The notes under the pieces are model-generated. The model made no database searches and was not told the DNA's origin. It saw only the letters and a list, made by a program, of their open reading frames with translations. A program made the translations under genes and the position numbers. Shown here piece by piece: positions 54,724 to 64,000 of a stretch of 64,000 nucleotides of DNA (the first letter of the stretch is position 1; every line of letters begins with the position of its first letter). Source of the DNA: Pelodera strongyloides (taxonomy: Eukaryota; Nematoda; Chromadorea; Rhabditida; Rhabditidae); assembly GCA_036852015.1 (NCBI GenBank), contig JAANDG010000292.1, forward strand, positions 1-64,000, in the 5' to 3' direction.

Positions 54724-56880
54724 ATGTTGTTACTATACTTCACGGCGGTATCAACCTGCTTGCACCTGAGCAAAGCCTGCGGAATCGGTATGTTTCTGCA
54801 AAAGCAAAAAAAAATTGAACAGCGAGTTAGTATCTAGAATAATACGTAAGCTGACCACATCAATTGATTTGCATTAGAGGCAAAAACCCTAAGAACTCAG
54901 TAGCGATAAACTTAGTTACAAATTAGATACAACTCGTGAATGCTACACTAGCAAATTCTGTATTAAAACTCTCTTCACCCTCTGAAAACTCAAAAGGCGA
55001 CGATTTAATTCAGCAATAATTAATATCATAATAATTAGGTCATTAAAATAATTTCACATTCAGGCGCAGGAGGAGGCGATTTTGCAATCATCGAAAACCC
55101 TGTATTCAAAACTGAACTCAGCCCACCCGTTGGTTGGACCTATTTTCCAGTCAAGGTACCGTCTTTTAACTTTCCTTCTAATATGTACGTTCAAGCTATA
55201 TACCTATTCAAAGAACACAAACCACGCATAATGTCACTTTAAAGGGCGCGAATTGTTTGGATTAATTTTTGTAAATCCATAATTTCAGCCCTCGGACAGC
55301 GGTGCCCAGGTTTGGTTCTTCGTTGGTCAGTCCAATGAGACAATGCAGGCGAAACGAAGGGCAAATAACGAGGTGGAAGCAGCGGTAAGTTTTCTTCTTA
55401 GCACCCTTAGGGTAGGGAGTCGGAGACCTTAGGCTTAGGGTAGCTGATTGATAAGGAGAGGCCAACACCTTCTGAGGAATGCTCAGTTAATTCACATCAA
55501 AATATACAATGTACGAATGTACCTCCGCGTGTGTGCCTTTCTTCTGGTGAAAATGTAGCAACTCGTAAGGATGCAATGGTACTAGTTCATACAGGAGCAG
55601 TACCGTTTATGCTAGTTAGTTATTCGTTCACATCATGACGTCTGAACAATGGAGTTTCCAAGTATGGTGAAAATTTACAGTATCTTGGAACTGCGCGAGA
55701 ATAATTTTTTTAATTTTTCACATTATTTATGCAAGTCACGTGCCGAAATACGGTAGTATTGACAGAAACACACCGAATTTTTGGGATACTTGGAAACCCC
55801 ATGAACTCCAACCCAAACAACAACATATGGGATCTTACAGAGTTGTTTCAGGATGATGGATAATATTCCACATTTTCGTAGTGAACCTTTATATAGTTGT
55901 ATATTATTCATAATTTCAGATGTTAGACGCTCTTCTCCAAGCTCAATTGCCTGTATATGGCGTAACGATCAGTACGGATTTCCAACCAGTGCAGGTAATG
56001 TGAAAACATTCACTATTTGCTCTAATTTAATTTTTTAAAGCGAACTACCGGTCGGTTTTTGAAACATATCGTGGAAAACTGAATTATTACGTATATATGC
56101 TAAGTTACTCGAGTTTAGCTCGATGTTTTATTCTAATTTACGTTGATTTGTATAAGCTACATAAGCATGATGGGGTATTCGATGCGTTTCAAAAACCGGC
56201 CGGTAGTTCGCTTTAAACTCTGACACATGGTCAAGTATATGCTTGAGTATCGCTCGTTCATAACTAGTACGTGAGAATTGCCTAAGTGAATGAGAATAAC
56301 CAGCTGAAGGAAAAGCACAAAAGTGATCTAGATTAACTATTCAAAATTTTCCGACGAGTGCCCTTTCCTATACTATAATCTCTGTTATTCCTTTAGGTAG
56401 AAAACCCCTACGGTCGTACCAACGGTCAGGCACCACTGTATGGAAAAGTCGAGGGCGGAGCAGTTGCTCAGACAGCAGTAGGATCAACTGGCGGGGGCGG
56501 TAAGTATGATGATGCATTCCTTAGTTTACGCAGGTTAAAGCGAAATACCGGCCGGTTTTTGAAACGCATATTGGACAACTGAATTCTTACGTACTTTTTT
56601 AACAATATATAAAATAATGGCATTTTCATATTGGTCGCTTCACCGGCACATTATTTTCAAAAAGACAAAGGTTGGTAATTTAACGACACGCATTTGCATT
56701 TGGTACTTGACTATAACCTTTGCAGAACTCGTCTTCCAGCCCTACTACGTACCTATCGAAGTCACTGTGATGAACCTGAGCACGACTCGCTACAGTCTCA
56801 ACCAAGTCAAGAACACGTTCCTACAGATTATGAGTCTCAAGTACAACGCACGATTTGTGGGCGATGTGGTCATTACTTGA
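54724..56880 (+). CDS. Predicted secreted protein, 194 aa, unknown function
   Basis: Six exons with consistent phases: 54,724-54,787; 55,064-55,155; 55,289-55,384; 55,920-55,994; 56,397-56,499; 56,726-56,880. The start was chosen because MLLLYFTAVSTCLHLSKACG is a good signal peptide; the upstream in-frame alternative at 54,712 is in another frame and reads no hydrophobic core. The mature protein has GAGGGDFAIIENPVF, VGWTYFPVK, VWFFVGQSNETMQAKRRANN, a helical stretch EVEAAMLDALLQAQLP, a Gly-rich linker (VGSTGGGG) and ends in YNARFVGDVVIT. It has one N-glycosylation site (NET) and almost no Cys, no membrane anchor and no domain I recognise. AATAAA lies 25 bp after the stop. It is divergent from the tyrosinase. 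Confidence 0.75.
56035..56216. mobile_element. MITE family A, copy 14 (intron 4 of the secreted-protein gene)
   Basis: TTAAAGCGAACTACCGGTCGG to CCGGCCGGTAGTTCGCTTTAA. Both ends carry the same A-to-C/T-to-G change, as expected of a hairpin copied as a unit. Confidence 0.85.
56535..56595. repeat. Solo end of a family A MITE (intron 5)
   Basis: TTAAAGCGAAATACCGGCCG, then GTTTTTGAAACGCAT and GGACAACTGAATTCTTACGT. The second terminus is missing. Confidence 0.75.
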
Positions 56881-56904
56881 GAATTTGAAATAATAATATT
56901 TATT

Positions 56905-56910
56905 AATAAA
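56905..56910 (+). terminator. Poly(A) signal AATAAA of the secreted-protein gene
   Basis: Canonical AATAAA 25 bp after the stop codon. A second one (AATAAA at about 56,933) follows. Confidence 0.6.
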
Positions 56911-57472
56911 GATTTTCCTAATAATAAATGGACATCGAATCAAAGGCGTTACAGTTTCAAGCTAATCTCAGACAGCGCACACTATGAAGTTACTTCAAAC
57001 TGGCTTCACACTTCAACGCGGCACATCGCCCAACCGCCGCGCAAGGAAAGACACCTCAGATTTGTGCGCCAATTGTACGCGAAATACACGCAGTTCCAGC
57101 TTCCCCTACAAAGAGTGTGCCATTTTTCGCACAGCGCCCTTTCATTTTTCGAGTATTTTCTAAAAAAAATTAAGGTTATTCCTTTTCAGCGATGACCATT
57201 TCGTTTTATCTGGAAAACTTGAGCACACGTATTTCTTGCTCTATATGTATCATGCCATACCACACACATAAAACACTCAAATACAAAATCATCTTTACTC
57301 CCGTGGCTTGAAAACAACTTATCGAGATAAATAACAATTATAGTGGTTAAATTCAGTAAAACGACTAAAATATAACAAATAAGGATATTTTGACAGAATT
57401 ATTAACATCGATACATATACACAATCAACGTCTCCAGCAAGATTAGAAAATCAAATACTCAGGAAATTAAAA

Positions 57473-57643
57473 TTGAAGCGAAATGCGGGCCGGTTTTTGA
57501 AACGCATCTCAATTACTTGCAATCCTATGCATTTATGCAAAGTGGGGTCTATTTTTTATTCTAAATTATGCTAATTTGCATAGGCTGCATAAGAAAGCAG
57601 GCGTACGCAATGCGTTTCTAAACCGGCCGGTATTTCGCTTTAA
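57473..57643. mobile_element. MITE family A, copy 16
   Basis: TTGAAGCGAAATGCGGGCCGG to AACCGGCCGGTATTTCGCTTTAA. It lies 375 bp downstream of the stip-1 stop. The rest of 56,911-58,017 shows no exon. Confidence 0.8.
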
Positions 57644-58017
57644 ACTATCAATTTCCAAATTTTCGCGAGATCACAACTATTTTATAGAAAGGAAGACAAA
57701 ACCACTAACAATAAGTCACTCGGTTGAATAATATACTCGAAAATTACCATGAGAATAAAAACAAAAATAAATAAACTAAAACTTAATTATTGACTACAAT
57801 CAATAGGGTTTTTCCAAACAATCCATGGCAAACTAAATACATGATCTATTAATCGGGCACGAGTGTTACCAAAATTTACAGTTAAACGTTTTAAAACAGA
57901 CACATCAATATCAATAATTTCTTCTTTTTTTATGTTTTTCTAATCAACAATTATCCTATAATTGATATGCAAGGAAAATTTGTTCAACTTCCGAGTCATA
58001 CACATCTTTTATAGTTT

Positions 58018-61000
58018 CTAAACTCCTACACCATTCTTGAGTAACAAGCGTTCTACCGTAATCGGAAACCATTCAAAATTATCAACGTCCATTGCATAGA
58101 CAACACCGCGATCCAAATATATTGAGAGACTGCCGAACCAAAACACCTAAAACAAAACCAAATGACATGCACAATTGGTTTACATACCAAATAAATAGAT
58201 ACCATCGTTCATCAATTAGACCATCTTAGGGAGGATTGAAAATGACGCATAAGTGGCATAAATGGCATAAATAGCATAAAACTGAGAATTAACGTAACCA
58301 TAACCAGTCGACATGCATCATCAATACCTCAAATCGGTTGGGGTCAAAGGTCAAATTGCATAATTAAAATATATTACAAATTCTATGCAAACAAAACAAA
58401 TTGGTACCTGTTTGCCGTCTCTTAAGCGTCCCGCTTGAGGCACATAAGTTATTCCATGTTTGGCTGCGGTTAATTCGATAACATCCTTCAAACTCAATTG
58501 GGTCCTGCAAATGAATGGGTATAATTAGAACTAGATATCAGATAGGTGACACAGTCAGTCATTACAATTGCCAATAACACAGTATGTCAATTACATAAGA
58601 AAGAGAATTTCTTTCTTAAATATTACTATTAAAAGGAATATGTAGGCACTCAAAATGAGCAAAAAAAAACACGAAACTAGCGTTTCCATACCAGACGTTA
58701 ATTTAAATAGGCGACTGAATATGTAAATGCGAATTTGCATGCCCTGCATCTTGAATGCCGATCTAAGTTGAAATTTGCTCCATCAGACCCAAATTTATGC
58801 CACGGGTCGCGCGATATCTTGATATTTCTGTTGTTCGATATTAATTTAGCTAGCTCTAGATGACCACTTCTTTCGCTCTCTAGAAAATAAACATATTATT
58901 AAACGATAAAATAAGGTAAAGGTAAACTAACGATGGCACAGATAAAGGAGGCGGGGCCATCGAGGGTGGGGGTGGAGGAGGCGGAGCTTGGAGCTGGATA
59001 GGCGGAGGCGGGGCCATGGATGAAACTCTCACGCCCTGCATCGCCTGACCGATTGCCACCAGGGCGCGACGGAGGGATTCTGAAATGATCGTTTTAACTT
59101 CACGGTTTCCTCAGAGACAACCAACTCTTCTCCTTCTATTCTAATTAGCCAATATAATAGACCATAATATTCAACTACACCCTACTCCACCAATCACAAA
59201 ATACTCGATTACTCTACTCGAGCTTACTACTAATATCAGTATGACTCACTGAACGCGACACTCTAATGACTATTAATGCAATTTGAATAAATACAATTAA
59301 ACGACGTAATAATATAATTATCAAACCTCTGACAGCCGGGAATTCATGTAGTTCCGGTGGGAACCTTGCTTGCCATTCCATATACCACCCCTTCACTTCC
59401 TGATAAACAGCCGTCGCCGTACCATTCGCCGAGTCCAACCATAAACACAGTGTGTCTTGCCACTAAAAAAATGCATATTTAGTAATTTTACAAGATCACA
59501 ATCTCACAGTTCAGTTCGGATATTACTGCAGTCAGCTACAGACTATGTTTATATCGAATAGTTGCAAGGCTGAACTTTAACTTATCAATACGCCACTATG
59601 TCTACATCAACTATTACTTTAGGAAAGCTGTAAGCCAAAATAACTGACTCTTGGGAAGAAAGATTTTGTTAGTACGTTTACAATCGAATCCGCAGAGATG
59701 AGTTCCAGCCAATCAAGAACGGCTTGAAATTCCGGGTACCTGGAAGCACACTATTAAGAAATGAATCTTGGAAATATTTATCGTCTACATATATTACTGA
59801 TGCCAAAAGCTGCGCATCTTAGTGATGTAATAAATTATTAGTATTATAATTATAAACAAACCTCGAATTCATCGTGGGATCCAGGGTCATTTGCTGCATA
59901 CACTGTTCCAACTTGGGTACGATATTATGTGCGAGGAATGAGCTCATCGAAGCAGGAGTCCACACTTTCACCCAGGGACGCAACATGGCGAGCGCACTAA
60001 AATTATTTATGAATATTTACCAAAACACAATGAAGGCACAGCTATTCTACTCACCATTTCATTGTGGTTTTTTTAGAAAAATTATTTAGCAAAAGTAATT
60101 AAAGCAAGGCTAAGAATTTGCTTATCGTCCGAATAATGCAGTTTGTAAATGCTACCCTTTACGTCAGTAAACAATCCAACATGAATCACACCAATAAACA
60201 AAACAGAACTCACCTCTTGTCCAAAGGATTCCATAGGCGAAGAGCCTTAGCAAGTTTCTGAAAACAAATAAATAAAAGTAATTTAGAGTTTTGAATCCGT
60301 AAATAATGATGGTCACAGCCTTCCATGTCCCAATTACAAAGTCGGATAAAAATGATACGTCCACATAACTTTACATGTGTAGTTGATACCACTTCATCCG
60401 AAAAAACATACAGATTTGAAAAAAAACTATACAGTAAAACCCAAATACCTGTCGAATTGGTGCCCAAACTGGTAATAGCCGGTCGCCGAGCGTGTGCAAC
60501 CACGGTAGAAGCCACGAGTGTATGGGAACTGAAAGAAAATAAGGTAGGCAAACAAAAAGGGGTCATGTGCGCATTCTGAATGCGATATTCAATTGCTGGC
60601 CGGTTTCGCTTTGCCGGCCGGTCCTAGCAGTGAGTTCTATAGCTATGGGGAAAAGAAAAGGCATCGAATTGCTAAAACCAGACTGCAGCCGCAGCGTAAA
60701 ATATGCATCAACTGAAACACGAAGTTTTTCAACCATTATACACAAACCTTGTTTTTGCCTAAATGATTTTTTTCGGCAATGTATGTATCTCGAACGCGCC
60801 CGTAGCTCGTAGCTCAGGGTACGACAACACTGATCTATACCAACACTACAAATCATAACTAATCAATATCCTCGAAAAATGTTAAGACTAACCTGTATCC
60901 GATAAAGGATCCCAATCTTCGACTCGTTGGAAAATTCGCGGAACAATAATCTGGAAAAAAAAGTGGAAATAGATAACTGGTATTAAACTTACACATCTGA

Positions 61001-63638
61001 CAGATAAAAAACCTAGGATTACAAATCCGAACTCTATGGCTAATCTATTGCAATATATTGCGACCAAGGCACATAATACTCTCAAAGCATCTAAAGGAAC
61101 AGAAAATTCAAAACCACACTAACAACTATTAATTTTAAATGTTAATTATAAAAGATACCTGATCTAACAAATTCTCTTTCATCCAATCGGGGAGCACTGG
61201 GAGCCACGTCTCAATCACTCGGATCATCTCCTCGGGCTGAAAAGAAGAAGAAAATGTATAAGCTTTTAAAGGTTTAAACAGAAAAATGAAAACATCGTAC
61301 ACGATCGCCTTGCTTGATTGGAATTTGGAAACCAGAAAACAGCAGGGCTCTGGACATACTTCCAAGTATCAGTTGTAATGCGCCTAGCTAGGGAAAGTAA
61401 GCACAAAAAGCTAAAAGTTACCGTAGCCAGCTTAGAAAGCAAGTCTCTTCAATATATATCTAGAGAATATGGCTAGAGAAGAATAAATGAAACAAAAACT
61501 ACTGTAATCACCTGATCTCTAGGTTCCCACTTCAGTGCAGCACTTCGAATAGTGGGCATCCAACCATCCCACAGCAGACGATCAAACGCACACAACTTGT
61601 CTAAAACAAGAAAATATATATTCAGGAAAAGGGGAGGCAGATACGATAGTTCGGTTTCGATTCACAATCAAACACTGAAACACTTTTTTTTACAAACAGA
61701 AACCTACACAGCCACCAATCTATACAAAACCAAGCATCATAATACCGAACATGCTTCACAACGTAAAAATTAAAGCCTTAACTATTGCAACAACAATGCC
61801 AACAGCCCAAAGCTTCAACTTATTACACTTAGTCTAACCTTACTTACGGCGCAAAGGAAACGGAAACCCAATGAAAAAAGCAAAACCTACCAAAAACGAT
61901 CGCCGACTGTGGGAACATATTCGTGTCCTTTTCATCCACCAATATTTCTCTCCATTCTTTCATCAAATCAACTCCGAAGATAATATCATCCGGCTCGAGA
62001 GGCCTCCACTTTGAGAACAATTGTTTGATCTGCAACCAATTGGGTCAGTAAAGAAGGAAAGGTTTGATCTGCAACCAATTGGGTCAGTAAAGAAGGAAAG
62101 GTTTGATCTGCAACCAATTGGGTCAGTAAAGAAGGAAAGGTTTGATCTGCAACCAATTGGGTCAGTAAAGAAGGAAAGGTTTGATCTGCAACCAATTGGG
62201 TCAGTAAAGAAGGAAAGGTTTGATCTGCAACCAATTGGGTCAGTAAAGAAGGGGACTTTCTACTTCAGACATCACAACGACAACACACGTTGCACGGTTG
62301 CACATATTTTTTTTCCACATGAATTGTATTTGCACATTACAAATTATTATTATTCAACATGCCCTCGCTAAATGCTACTTAAGCTTCAAGCTACGATACA
62401 AGGCTCAATTCAAAAAAGCAACAAATAAAGCCCAATGGCCGTTCACAGTCCAACACAAATGAAAACAATTCACTGTGCTAAAGAAAGTCCTACCCTACTA
62501 CACACAAAAAACTAACCAATGGTAGAACAAGTGGAATGGCCACAGATTCCAAGTGATACAAAAAGTACTCGTGTGGATAGGCCTTCTTCAACCTTTGGAA
62601 CATCCTTTGACAATCGTTCATCGACGGGTTCTTATTCGAACGAAACCTGAAAAAAATCGCATTACAGTCGCAGTCGTGATCCAAGTTACAAAAGTCTACG
62701 TAATAATATTTGGGAGAGCAGTCTTAATAACCATTCTAATATTTTGCTTTCTTTGTATTCAGAATTACGCAAATGTTCGGAGTTCTGAGGGTCGAGGATC
62801 GCTTTTACAACTTTACACCGATTTTTGAACTTTTTTCTTCCGATTCCTAGATTCACAAAAAAATTCAATCGTGAAAAAAAAAGTAGAGGGATGTGTAACA
62901 CAACATAAAATACATCAAGTACTTCTTTTCACACAACTGAAGTCCACAATCCAGAGTCCAAACTCCAAACTACACGTAGAGTTTTAGGAAGAAAAAACAC
63001 AATAACAACGTAACAAAGTCGATAAAAAATGATAAACTAATCGGACTGACTCGTCAAGCACGTCGTAGACTCCCTTAATTCGATCTCTCTCTTTCTCGGC
63101 AATTTTCATTTCTTCACGTGCTCTTTTTGCGTCGTATTCGAGCGCAACAGTCTGGTTCTGAAAAAAAAAACAATAACATGACACATACGATGGATTCATA
63201 TAGCCAACGGTGCACAAAACATGCGCACCCCTTATAACGGCGTCATCAGTTCGTGTATTTCTATTGCAAAAGTGCCCAAGTATGAGTTCATTTTGTCCCA
63301 AAATTCACCATGTTTCACTTAAAACATATCCGTAGAAATGTAATCTATCAACGCTCCCTTAACGATCCCGACCCGTTTTTCCAATAGCGCCAAATTACTC
63401 CGTAAATGGGAACACACCAGTGAGCTATACTACACAAAGATACCACACAAAGCTGAGATCGACTAATCTATCAAAAATGAAAAATAATAATAATAAAACT
63501 ATAAACCCCACCTTCAAAGCACCAAGTTGGTGGTCATTTCTGCGAATGTTCTCTTCGGTGAGGTCCAATAGAAGGTTAACATTATGAACAAGCTCGGGCA
63601 CGTCAAACGTCTCCCGTTCCTCGTCTTCAGTCTCAGCA
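58018..63638 (-). CDS. stip-1: TFIP11/STIP, spliceosome disassembly factor (C-terminal part; 5' end outside window)
   Basis: Partner of the DEAH helicase DHX15/Prp43 in releasing the intron-lariat spliceosome. Fifteen exons in order of translation: 63,512-63,638; 63,051-63,157; 62,517-62,646; 61,891-62,029; 61,512-61,600; 61,159-61,236; 60,893-60,950; 60,449-60,528; 60,214-60,257; 59,862-59,996; 59,649-59,739; 59,327-59,462; 58,932-59,079; 58,408-58,504; 58,018-58,146. They give 528 codons, about 60% of the usual ~830. Conserved GCFC-domain blocks: LVHNVNLLLDLTEENI, TWLPVLPDWMKENLLDQ, FQRVEDWDPLSDTVPIHSWL, WVKVWTPASMSSFLAHNIVP and the C-terminal FGSLSIYLDRGVV. A Pro-rich insert (APPPPIQLQAPPPPPPPS) precedes the last block. 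The TIP_N and G-patch regions must lie beyond 64,000. All joins keep phase. The acceptor of exon 4 lies in a 39-bp tandem repeat. Confidence 0.93.
62023..62252. repeat. 39-bp minisatellite that multiplies the stip-1 splice acceptor
   Basis: Six copies (the last 35 bp long) of gtttgatctgcaaccaattg + ggtcagtaaagaaggaaag, identical except for one base at the exon end. On the minus strand every copy ends TTGGTTGCAG|ATCAAAC, the same 3' splice site used for the exon at 61,891-62,029. 39 is a multiple of three, so the array also yields spurious 13-residue-repeat open frames. Confidence 0.95.
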
Positions 63639-64000
63639 CTGAAATATGGCACAGGTAAGCAGGTACATGTTCCTGGTGTTCTTGCAATTAACTGTCAGAG
63701 GTGCCCTCACAATTTGCATTTTTTGCTTAATAAAGATTATCATAAAAAAAGATTCCTATAGGGAACAAGGCCAGCAAAAATGCAAATAAAAACAAATAGA
63801 GATCATCTTCCACGATGATGAAATATTAAACACAACCGACGTTTCAGTAAATCACAAGGGATGTGGGCGTTTTAACAAACCAATGAAACATTTAGCATAT
63901 CAATAGAAATCTGGTAGCATTTCGATTCATCACAACAAATAACAAACAAAAAAGTCAAGAAAGACCGCGCAGGTAACAATATCAGACTTGTCAGCGTAAC
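63639..64000 (-). other. stip-1 intron, running off the window
   Basis: Lies upstream of the first visible stip-1 exon (acceptor ATATTTCAG at 63,639). No further exon with TFIP11 similarity was found before the window edge. Confidence 0.6.

Noticed and set aside
61986..62371. 13-residue-repeat protein over the 62.0-62.25 kb array
   Set aside because: The array is intronic and acceptor-bearing in stip-1, and the 39-bp period keeps several frames open. No start context or downstream exon supports it.

Overview
This is nuclear DNA from a nematode, most likely Caenorhabditis or a close rhabditid. It is AT-rich. The genes are split into many short exons with gtaagt-type donors and TTTTCAG-type acceptors. 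Families that nematodes have expanded (a secreted tyrosinase, a divergent ligand-gated channel) sit next to housekeeping genes. No bacterial operon, phage or CRISPR feature is present. I built every multi-exon model by hand from acceptor/donor pairs, reading-phase continuity and remembered family conservation; all exon phases join without an in-frame stop.

Layout. 1-17.4 kb: no host gene, but a dense graveyard of palindromic MITEs, GA microsatellites, a 5'-truncated LINE, a Helitron-like element, a 33-bp higher-order satellite and a decayed Penelope-like retroelement that keeps its GIY-YIG endonuclease. 17.5-26.1 kb (+): two housekeeping genes in tandem, coatomer zeta (copz-1) and origin recognition complex subunit 2 (orc-2). 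27.8-35.8 kb (+): a complete 14-exon anion-type ligand-gated channel gene whose signature Cys-loop cysteines are gone. 36-45.6 kb: about 9 kb without a recognisable gene, full of MITEs. 45.6-53.6 kb (-): a 15-exon secreted tyrosinase with a Pro/Thr linker and an EPGY-repeat tail. 54.7-56.9 kb (+): an unrecognised 194-aa secreted protein, divergent from the tyrosinase. 58.0-63.6 kb (-), cut by the window edge: the C-terminal two thirds of the spliceosome-disassembly factor TFIP11 (stip-1).

The housekeeping genes serve unrelated processes (vesicle coats, replication licensing, spliceosome recycling). The tyrosinase and its divergent neighbour are both secreted and share a 1.17-kb upstream interval containing a GC-rich 60-bp direct duplication, so co-expression is possible but unproven. 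The introns carry most of the mobile DNA. At least four hairpin families recur; several share TTAAAGCG- or TTAAAGGG-type ends, which suggests mobilisation by a small number of transposases.
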